Both the position numbers and the translations under genes were made by a program. From NCBI GenBank assembly GCA_963830885.1, contig CAWHOA010000038.1, forward strand, positions 78,537-142,536: a stretch of 64,000 nucleotides of DNA, in the 5' to 3' direction. Of the stretch, positions 58,387 to 64,000 are shown piece by piece. Source of the stretch: JAIBJN01 sp963830885. GTDB lineage: Bacteria > Actinomycetota > Thermoleophilia > Gaiellales > Gaiellaceae. The notes below the pieces were generated by a model that worked only from the letters and a program-made list of their open reading frames with translations, searched no databases and was not told where the DNA came from. How positions within the stretch are numbered: position 1 is the first letter of the stretch; every line of letters begins with the position of its first letter.

Positions 58387-59315
58387 CAGCAGGTGTAGGC
58401 GCCCGGGGGCGCTGGGCCTTCGGCTCGCACGGGCAGCTCGGCGGCCGCGAGCGCGGCCCCGTGCAGGAGGTCGTGCTCGCTCACCTCGAGCTCGGCCAGC
58501 CCGTAGCGGCGCAGCGTCTCGACGAGGACGAGCCCGCCGGCGACGATCACCGGGGCGCGGTCGGGATGCATCCCGCGCAGCTCGCGGAGCGCGTCGACGG
58601 GGAGCACGGCCAGCCGCTCGACCTCTTCCGCGATCCAGCCGGTCTCCAGTCGGTGACCGTGGACGAGCTCGGGCTCCTCCTCGGCCAGGCCGAGCGCGAG
58701 CGTCGCCAGCGTCGTCACCGTGCCGGCGACCCCGATTGCATGCGCCGGGCGCGGCTCGCCCGGGAGCCCTGCACGCACGTGCTCGCGGCAGGCCTCGAGC
58801 TCGTTCGCGGCCGGCGGGTCCGAGCGCAGAAACCGCTCGGTCAGGCGCACGCAACCGAGGTCCAGGCTCCGGTGCCAGTCCGCGAGGACCAGCTCCGTCG
58901 AGCCGCCGCCGACGTCGACCACCATCGTGCCCGCAGGCAGGTCGCGGCCCGCAGCCACGCCGCTGAAGGTCAGGCGCGCCTCCTCGTCCCCGCTCAGCAG
59001 CCGCGTCGCGAAGCCGTAGCTCCACTCGATCTCGCCGAGGAAGGCCTCGCCGTTCTCGGCGTCGCGCACCGCGCTCGTGGCGACGGCGAGCGTCCGCTCG
59101 GCACCGAGCTCTTCGAGGACGCGTCGGTAGCCGCTGAGCGCGTTGCGGACGCGCGCGACCGCGGTGGGGAGGAGGAGCCGCCGCTCGTCGACGCCTTCGC
59201 CGAGGCGCGTGATCGTCAGCCGCCGCTCGACCTCGCGGACAGTCCCGTCCTCGACGTCGGCCACGAGCAGGCGCGTCGAGTTCGACCCCAGGTCGACGAC
59301 GCCGACCCGCGTCAC
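58383..59315 (-). CDS. ppx: Ppx/GppA phosphatase (exopolyphosphatase / guanosine pentaphosphatase)
   Basis: The 310-residue protein is of the actinobacterial short Ppx/GppA type, degrading polyphosphate or pppGpp. It has TRVGVVDLGSNSTRLLVADV (phosphate-1 motif), TRLLSGDEEARLTFSGVAAG, MVVDVGGGSTELVLAD (phosphate-2) and AIGVAGTVTTLATLALGL (adenosine site). GTG at 59315 overlaps the stop of the upstream coiled-coil gene (GTGA); the frame remains open further 5' without coding character. In many actinobacteria this gene sits near eno-ftsB, but here it is 45 kb away. Confidence 0.94.
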   Translation of the reverse strand: MTRVGVVDLGSNSTRLLVADVEDGTVREVERRLTITRLGEGVDERRLLLPTAVARVRNALSGYRRVLEELGAERTLAVATSAVRDAENGEAFLGEIEWSYGFATRLLSGDEEARLTFSGVAAGRDLPAGTMVVDVGGGSTELVLADWHRSLDLGCVRLTERFLRSDPPAANELEACREHVRAGLPGEPRPAHAIGVAGTVTTLATLALGLAEEEPELVHGHRLETGWIAEEVERLAVLPVDALRELRGMHPDRAPVIVAGGLVLVETLRRYGLAELEVSEHDLLHGAALAAAELPVRAEGPAPPGAYTCC

Positions 59316-59632
59316 TTCTTGAAGTAGCGGCTCCGGGCTCGCCGAGAACCGCCGGTCGCCTCGGAGAACGCCGACGTCAGCACCCGCAGCCGCGCGAGCG
59401 AGCCGTCCAGAGCCGCGCGGTGGCGCTCGAACTCCTCCAGCCGCTCCTCCAGGTGAGCCATCCGCTGCTCGACGTTCTCCGCCGCGCGGGCGACCTCGTC
59501 GAGCCGGGCCTGGATGCCCTCCGCGGCGGCGCTCAGGCGCTTCAGCCGGCCGAACGCGAACGCCGCGAAGACGGCCGCCGCGACGAGCGCGAGCAGGAAG
59601 ATCCCGAAGGCAAGCCAGGTCCACCAGGGCAC
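59312..59632 (-). CDS. membrane-anchored coiled-coil protein
   Basis: The 106-residue protein has one N-terminal transmembrane helix (about 4-28, WLAFGIFLLALVAAAVFAAF), a long coiled coil (about 35-80, EVARAAENVEQRMAHLEERL) and a basic tail. No family is recognised. An upstream ATG in frame at 59719 would run through the tRNA gene, so GTG at 59632 (V-PWWTW) is the real start. It is coupled to ppx. Confidence 0.75.
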   Translation of the reverse strand: MPWWTWLAFGIFLLALVAAAVFAAFAFGRLKRLSAAAEGIQARLDEVARAAENVEQRMAHLEERLEEFERHRAALDGSLARLRVLTSAFSEATGGSRRARSRYFKK

Positions 59633-59660
59633 GATTCGGATGCTATCCTTGCCGCTGCGA

Positions 59661-59734
59661 CGCGGGGTGGAGCAGTCAGGTAGCTCGCCGGGCTCATAAC
59701 CCGGAGGTCGCAGGTTCAAATCCTGCCCCCGCTA
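59661..59734 (+). tRNA. initiator tRNA-fMet (anticodon CAT)
   Basis: The anticodon loop CTCATAA gives CAT. Three G-C pairs (GGG/CCC) at the base of the anticodon stem and a mismatch at the first acceptor position (C1 opposite T72) mark it as the initiator. The T arm GCAGGTTCAAATCCTGC is intact. CCA is not encoded. TATCCT at 59644-59649 is a likely -10 box. Confidence 0.95.
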
Positions 59735-59739
59735 CTCGG

Positions 59740-59765
59740 AAGGCCCGCTTTGGCGGGCCTTTCTT
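59740..59765 (+). terminator. intrinsic terminator after tRNA-fMet
   Basis: AGGCCCGC-TTTG-GCGGGCCT followed by TTCTT is a textbook Rho-independent terminator six bases after the tRNA. It is the only one in the window with a clear U-run on the sense strand. Confidence 0.85.
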
Positions 59766-59860
59766 CCCGAGGCGCCGTGAGCCGGCTCGGCCGCCGGTCA
59801 GCTGGGGCGGGACCGTTCTCTACTCGTCCTGGCGGGCCCCAGAATGGCAGGCTGTGCACC

Positions 59861-61963
59861 ATGGATCTCGACGCCCTCGAGCTGCACCTGCTCGACAGCC
59901 TCCGGGCGCTGCCCTCCGGCCACGGCGGTGACGCCTCCGAGGTAGAGGCGCTCTGGCGCGCGCAGGTCCGCAGCCGGCTCTGCGACTTCGCGGCGCGGGC
60001 CTTGCAGAGCACGGGGCGCAGCTTCTACTCCATCGCCTCGGCGGGACACGAGTCGAACGCGGCCGTCGCGCTCGCGCTGCGGCCCACCGACCCGGCGCTC
60101 CTCCACTACCGCTCGGGCGCGTTCTACCTCGCGCGGGCGGCGCAGGTCGGCCGGGACGGAGTGCCGGACATCCTCCAGGGCGTGACGGCCGCCAGGGAGG
60201 AGCCGATCGCGGGCGGGCGCCACAAGGTGTTCGGCAACCACGCGCTCGCAGTCATCCCGCAGACGTCGACGATCGCGTCCCACCTGCCGCGTGCAGTCGG
60301 GGTTGCGTTCGCGATCGAGCGGGCGCGGAAGCTCGGCGTCGAGTCGGCCTGGCCGCCGGACGCGGTCGTCGTGTGCACCTTCGGCGACGCCTCCGTCAAC
60401 CACGCGGCCGCACAGGCAGGGCTGAACAGCGCTGCGCACCTCGCGCACCAGGGGCTGCCGCTGCCGCTCCTCTTCGTCTGCGAGGACAACCGGCTCGGGA
60501 TCAGCGTCCGCTCGCCCGAGGGCTGGGTGGAATCGGCGCTCCGCGCCCGTCCGGCGCTCAGCTACGCGGCCGCGTCCGGCGACGACCCCGAAGTCGCCCT
60601 CGAGACGGCCGAGGACCTCGTCGACCGCATCCGCGAGGAGCGCCGGCCCGGCGTCCTCCACCTGCGCACGGTCCGCTTCCTCAGCCACGCCGGCGCCGAC
60701 GTCGAGACGGCGTACAGGACGCCGCAGGAGATCCGCGCCGACTGGGACGCCGACCCGCTGCTCGCGACCGGGCGCTGGCTGGCGGCCGCAGGCACGAGGA
60801 CGGGGGAGGAGCTGGCGGAGGACTACCTGGCCGAGCGCGAGCGCGTGCTCGCGGCCGCCCGCGACGCGGCGCGCCTGCCCCAGCTCGAGTCGGCCGAGGA
60901 CGTCATGCGGCCCCTCGCGCCGCGGACGGCGCAGCCGGCCGGCACCGCGGCCGGCGGCGAGGAGGCGGTGACGCTCGCGCAGGCGATCAACCTCGCGCTC
61001 GCGGACGGGCTCGAGCGCGATCCCACCATGCTCCTCTTCGGCGAGGACGTTGCCGTCAAGGGCGGCGTCTACGGCGTCACGCGCGGCCTGCAGCGGCGCT
61101 TCGGTGCGGGCCGCGTCTTCGACACGCTGCTCGACGAGACGTCGATCCTCGGCCTGGCGCTGGGCTCGGCCGTCAGCGGCTTCCTGCCCGTGCCCGAGAT
61201 CCAGTACCTCGCGTACCTCCACAACGCCGAAGACCAGCTCCGCGGGGAGGCGGCGACCCTGCAGTTCTTCTCCCAGGGGCGGTATCGGAACGGCATGGTG
61301 ATCCGGATCGCCGGCTACGGCTACCAGAAGGGCTTCGGCGGGCACTTCCACAACGACGACGCCGTCGGTGTGCTCCGCGACATCCCCGGGATCGTGATCG
61401 CCTCGCCGGGACGGCCCGACGACGCCGCGGCGATGCTGCGGACGTGCCTCGACTCGGCGAGCGTCGACGGCACGGTCTGCGTCTTCCTCGAGCCGATCGC
61501 GCTCTACCACACCCGGGATCTCCACGAGGACGGCGACGAGCGCTGGCTCGCGCCGGCCGCCGGCGAGGCGCCGCTCGGCGCCGCGCGCACCTACGGCGAC
61601 GGCGGCGACCTGACCATCGTGTCCTGGGCGAACGGCCTGCGCATGTCGCTGCGCGTCGCGCGCCGCCTCGCGTCGCAGGGAGTCGGCGTGCGCGTGGTCG
61701 ACCTTCGCTGGCTGGCGCCGCTCCCGGTCGATGACATCCTGCGGGAGGCCGCCGCGACCGGCCGCGTGCTCGTCGTCGACGAGACGCGGCGGACAGGCGG
61801 CGTCTCGGAGGGGGTCGTGGCGTCGCTCGTGGACGCCGGCTTCGACGGGCGGCTCGCCCGCGTGGCGAGCAAGGACTCGTTCATCCCGCTCGGCGACGCG
61901 TCGAGCCTCGTGCTGCTTTCGGAGGCCGAGATCGAGGAGGCCGCGCTCGCACTGGGTCGGTAA
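59861..61963 (+). CDS. fused alpha-beta E1 component of a 2-oxoacid dehydrogenase
   Basis: The 700-residue protein joins the two E1 subunits, normally separate, of a branched-chain/pyruvate-type dehydrogenase. Residues about 40-350 are E1-alpha with the thiamine motif TFGDASVNHAAAQAGLN. Residues about 375-700 are E1-beta (LLFGEDVAVKGGVYGVTRGL, FDTLLDETSILGLALG, EDQLRGEAATLQF). It decarboxylates a 2-oxo acid and passes the acyl group to a lipoylated E2; no E2 or E3 gene is adjacent, so the complex is assembled from other loci. The frame is open upstream to 59750 through the terminator, so ATG at 59861 is preferred. Confidence 0.93.
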   Translation: MDLDALELHLLDSLRALPSGHGGDASEVEALWRAQVRSRLCDFAARALQSTGRSFYSIASAGHESNAAVALALRPTDPALLHYRSGAFYLARAAQVGRDGVPDILQGVTAAREEPIAGGRHKVFGNHALAVIPQTSTIASHLPRAVGVAFAIERARKLGVESAWPPDAVVVCTFGDASVNHAAAQAGLNSAAHLAHQGLPLPLLFVCEDNRLGISVRSPEGWVESALRARPALSYAAASGDDPEVALETAEDLVDRIREERRPGVLHLRTVRFLSHAGADVETAYRTPQEIRADWDADPLLATGRWLAAAGTRTGEELAEDYLAERERVLAAARDAARLPQLESAEDVMRPLAPRTAQPAGTAAGGEEAVTLAQAINLALADGLERDPTMLLFGEDVAVKGGVYGVTRGLQRRFGAGRVFDTLLDETSILGLALGSAVSGFLPVPEIQYLAYLHNAEDQLRGEAATLQFFSQGRYRNGMVIRIAGYGYQKGFGGHFHNDDAVGVLRDIPGIVIASPGRPDDAAAMLRTCLDSASVDGTVCVFLEPIALYHTRDLHEDGDERWLAPAAGEAPLGAARTYGDGGDLTIVSWANGLRMSLRVARRLASQGVGVRVVDLRWLAPLPVDDILREAAATGRVLVVDETRRTGGVSEGVVASLVDAGFDGRLARVASKDSFIPLGDASSLVLLSEAEIEEAALALGR

Positions 61964-62042
61964 CGCTGGACGCGTCCGCCGACAGTTACAGGTATGACGG
62001 ACACTCTCGATAGCCGACACAGCCGAGGAACGGTTCCGGGCC

Positions 62043-62534
62043 GTGTTCTCCCACCTCGGCGCCGTCGCCGCCTACGCCCGGCGGCGAGGGAACAGGGACG
62101 CCGACGCCGTCGCCGCCGAGGTCATGACGATTGCCTGGCGACGACTGGCCGACGTCCCGCTGGACGACCCGCGGCCGTGGCTCTATGCGACGGCTCGGAA
62201 TCTCGTGCTGGCCGACGCACGTCGCTCGTCGTTCGTGACTACGACCGAGACCGGCGAGCCTGTCGGCGCCACTCAGGCGCCGGAGGTCCTGGAGCTCGAC
62301 CCGGCGCTAGGCGTCGCGTTGCGATCGCTCTCCCGGCTCGACCGGGAAGCGCTGCTCCTCGTCGCCTGGGAAGACCTCACGCCGACTCAAGCGGCGCGCT
62401 CTCTCGGCATCAATCCGACGGCGTTTCGCGTGCGCCTCCTGCGGGCGCGCCGCCGCCTGCGCGCCAAGCTGGCCGGGGCGGCGAACGACGACCGCTTCGA
62501 CCCGAACGCCCATTTCGAGATGGAGGCCTCATGA
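62043..62534 (+). CDS. ECF-type RNA polymerase sigma factor, 5' end uncertain
   Basis: The 163-residue product has a sigma-70 region 2 (VAAYARRRGNRDADAVAAEV, MTIAWRRLADVP) and region 4 (LSRLDREALLLVAWEDLTPT, QAARSLGINPTAFRVRLLRA). Homology begins a few residues before the first canonical start (GTG at 62043), in a stretch reading TAEERFRAVF. An ATG at 61994 in the next frame would give MTDTL then, after dropping one base near 62009, IADTAEERF. A one-base insertion therefore probably broke the 5' end, or a non-canonical start is used. ATGA overlap couples it to the next gene. Confidence 0.8.
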   Translation: MFSHLGAVAAYARRRGNRDADAVAAEVMTIAWRRLADVPLDDPRPWLYATARNLVLADARRSSFVTTTETGEPVGATQAPEVLELDPALGVALRSLSRLDREALLLVAWEDLTPTQAARSLGINPTAFRVRLLRARRRLRAKLAGAANDDRFDPNAHFEMEAS

Positions 62535-63529
62535 GCAATCGACCGATCATGTCGCGGTTGCGTCGGGCCAACCCGGTGCCTCGGCCTCGGGACGGGGACG
62601 CGGCCGACCTCTTCGCGCGGATCACAGCTCTGCCGGCCGATCCGAGGCTGGAAGGACCTCGGCGGCGGCGCCCGCTGCGGCGCCGGCGGGCTGTCGTGCT
62701 TGCGTTCGCCACGCTCCTGCTGGCGGCACTGCTGGCCTCGACGGCCGTCGCGGTCTCGCAGTGGATCGGCGGCGACCTGGTCGAGCCTCCGGTCACGAGG
62801 CAGGAGTACCTCGACGCGCAGAAGCAGCTGACGCTGCCCCCGGGTGCCGAGTGGCCCGACCCGCTCGACATTGGCCTGGCCTCGGAGCCGGATAACAGCG
62901 TGACCAGCCGCGGTGCGGGGGGCGGAATGGCCGTGCTGAACGCCATGAACGCCTGGGAGTGCTACTGGGTGCAGGCAATCCGCAGGGACGACGAGGCGGC
63001 AGGACGGCGTGCCTATGACGAGCTGAGCGCCTTGCTCGCACACAACGTCCTCGAAGCGCCGGCCGGGGCACACGAGAACTGGACGCCCACGCCCCTGCCG
63101 ACCTTCCCGTTCACGGCCTTCTCGCACAACGGCGGCCGGGACTCTGTGCGGGCGACCTACGAGCAAGCCGCGGCAGGCGACCCCCGCGGCCTCGATCTCG
63201 AGCTGCCGGGCGAACGCGCCGGGCTAGCTACCAGCAGCAGTGACGATGCGAGGGGCCCGCGTGAATGGGCCCCTCGCATTCTCGTGCCTGGATCGGGAGC
63301 CGCTCACCCGTCGCTGGGCTGCGGGACGACCCGCAGGTACGGGAGCGGGGCCTCCCAGCCCTCGGGCCAGAGCTCCTTCGCGGCCTCGTCGGAGACGGAG
63401 CCCGCGATGATCACGTCGTCGCCCTGCTGCCAGTTCGCCGGCGTCGCCACCTTGTGGTTCGCGGTGAGCTGGAGCGAGTCGATGACGCGCAGGATCTCGT
63501 CGAAGTTGCGGCCCGTCGTCATCGGGTAG
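62531..63529 (+). CDS. membrane protein behind the sigma factor (anti-sigma-like), 3' end disputed
   Basis: The gene starts with ATG overlapping the sigma stop (ATGA). The product has a basic cytoplasmic N-terminus, one transmembrane helix (about 58-80, AVVLAFATLLLAALLASTAV) and an extracytoplasmic part to about residue 230. That is the layout of an anti-sigma factor, though no zinc-binding HxxxCxxC motif is present. The formal frame runs on to 63529, through a strong terminator and antisense to the peroxiredoxin gene. That last part lacks coding character. The genuine end is probably near 63227 (TAG one base out of frame) or at 63243. Confidence 0.6.
   Translation: MSNRPIMSRLRRANPVPRPRDGDAADLFARITALPADPRLEGPRRRRPLRRRRAVVLAFATLLLAALLASTAVAVSQWIGGDLVEPPVTRQEYLDAQKQLTLPPGAEWPDPLDIGLASEPDNSVTSRGAGGGMAVLNAMNAWECYWVQAIRRDDEAAGRRAYDELSALLAHNVLEAPAGAHENWTPTPLPTFPFTAFSHNGGRDSVRATYEQAAAGDPRGLDLELPGERAGLATSSSDDARGPREWAPRILVPGSGAAHPSLGCGTTRRYGSGASQPSGQSSFAASSETEPAMITSSPCCQFAGVATLWFAVSWSESMTRRISSKLRPVVIG
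63246..63279. terminator. bidirectional terminator between the sigma operon and the peroxiredoxin gene
   Basis: ATGCGAGGGGCCC (63246-63258) and GGGCCCCTCGCAT (63267-63279) form a perfect 13-bp stem with an eight-base loop, between two convergent genes. Short T-containing stretches follow on both strands. Confidence 0.75.
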
Positions 63530-64000
63530 GCGATCATGAGCTTGATCGTCTTGTCCGGGCCGATGACGAGGACGTTCCGGACGGTCTGGTTGTCGGCCGG
63601 CGTGCGCTCCAGCGGATCGCCCGACGTGTCGGCCGGCAGCATCCCGTAGAGCTTCGCCACCGTGAAGTCCGAGTCGGCGATGATCGGGAAGTTCGGCCGC
63701 CCGCCGGTGGTGGCCTCGATGTCGTCCGCCCAGGCCTCCTTGCGGTCGAGCGGGTCGACGCTGAGCCCGATGATCTTGACGCCGCGCCGGTCGAACTCCG
63801 GCTTGGCCTTGGCCATCGTGCCGAGCTCGGTCGTGCAGACCGGCGTGAAGTCCTTCGGGTGCGAGAAGAGCACGGCCCACCCCTCGCCGATCCACTCGTG
63901 GAAGCGGATCGGGCCCTCGGAGGTCTCGGCCTCGAAGTCGGGCGCGGTGCTGCCGAGCCGCAGGCGGGGCGCCTCCGTGCGCTCCTGAATGTCAGTCTCC
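63304..64000 (-). CDS. 1-Cys (Prx6-type) peroxiredoxin, 5' end at the window edge
   Basis: This thiol peroxidase reduces hydrogen peroxide and organic hydroperoxides. The visible part (at least 231 residues) covers nearly the whole Prx6/AhpC-TSA protein. It has RLGSTAPDFEAETSEGP and RFHEWIGEGWAVLFSHP, the peroxidatic Cys in PKDFTPVCTTELG, then IIGLSVDPLDRKEAW and the C-terminal DEAAKELWPEGWEAPLPYLR. No second resolving Cys is seen, so it is of the 1-Cys type. The frame is open to the right edge, and the start codon is not visible with certainty. Confidence 0.94.
   Translation of the reverse strand, partial: ETDIQERTEAPRLRLGSTAPDFEAETSEGPIRFHEWIGEGWAVLFSHPKDFTPVCTTELGTMAKAKPEFDRRGVKIIGLSVDPLDRKEAWADDIEATTGGRPNFPIIADSDFTVAKLYGMLPADTSGDPLERTPADNQTVRNVLVIGPDKTIKLMIAYPMTTGRNFDEILRVIDSLQLTANHKVATPANWQQGDDVIIAGSVSDEAAKELWPEGWEAPLPYLRVVPQPSDG

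Noticed and set aside
59312..59719. A longer version of the coiled-coil protein starting at 59719
   Set aside because: It would be translated through the complement of tRNA-fMet. GTG at 59632 gives a membrane-anchored protein starting right at its helix.

Overview
This is a high-GC, gene-dense bacterial chromosome segment from a member of the Actinomycetota. The most likely placement is a deep-branching lineage such as Thermoleophilia (Gaiellales/Solirubrobacterales-like); this is inferred from gene order and protein style, not from a marker-gene search. Housekeeping order at the left (tatD-rsmA-ispE, glmU-prs, rplY-pth-mfd-mazG-eno-pyk-ftsB-DUF501) is typical of actinobacteria. There is no prophage, integrase, transposase or CRISPR array, so this is mostly core chromosome with a few accessory blocks.

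Layout. 1-5 kb: TatD nuclease, rRNA methylase RsmA, isoprenoid kinase IspE, tRNA-Gln, cell-wall precursor enzyme GlmU and PRPP synthase. 5-18 kb: two poorly coding gaps with hairpins, a coiled-coil protein, L25, peptidyl-tRNA hydrolase, Mfd, a SurA/PrsA-type lipoprotein, MazG, enolase, pyruvate kinase, an FtsB-like protein and three small proteins. 18-25 kb: an HTH-receiver protein, a PAP2 phosphatase, small membrane proteins, a GAF/SpoIIE phosphatase, a membrane-bound spermidine-synthase-like protein, a 165-bp inverted-repeat element and an L,D-transpeptidase. 25.8-27.7 kb: a TlpA-CcmH-CcdA thiol-redox/cytochrome c maturation set. 27.7-32.5 kb: DUF309, Rieske protein, ferredoxin, methyltransferase, MFS exporter and an isocitrate/isopropylmalate-type dehydrogenase. 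32.7-40.4 kb: a small zinc-ribbon protein, an AddAB-like repair nuclease and endonuclease III. 40.4-46.3 kb: a PAS protein, thioredoxin reductase, a bacterial eRF1/Vms1-related protein, a hybrid GAF-PAS histidine kinase and RmuC. 46.4-52.4 kb: a tightly coupled accessory operon (nitrilase, class V aminotransferase, ornithine cyclodeaminase-like, EamA transporter, PaaK-like ligase, crotonase). 52.5-64 kb: a DinG-like helicase behind a LexA box, tRNA-Leu, an S55 peptidase, NfeD and CBS proteins, Ppx/GppA, initiator tRNA-Met, a fused E1 dehydrogenase, an ECF-like sigma factor with its partner, and a 1-Cys peroxiredoxin.

Expression style. Many first genes have a TAnnnT box 6-8 bases before a GTG/ATG and no Shine-Dalgarno sequence, the signature of leaderless mRNAs; genes inside operons overlap by GTGA, ATGA or even CTGA. 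Three convergent gene pairs share a CTAG in which both stop codons overlap.

Points that need care. Two nuclease/helicase genes (AddB-like and DinG-like) each carry one apparent extra A that breaks the frame, and the sigma/partner pair shows two similar but weaker problems. One consequence is an artificial 2095-codon open frame from 33022 to 39309. The best candidates for something undescribed are the 46.4-52.4 kb operon, the duplicated 22-nt element before eno and the PAP2 gene, and the structured intergenic elements at 8.2, 24.7 and 26.9 kb.
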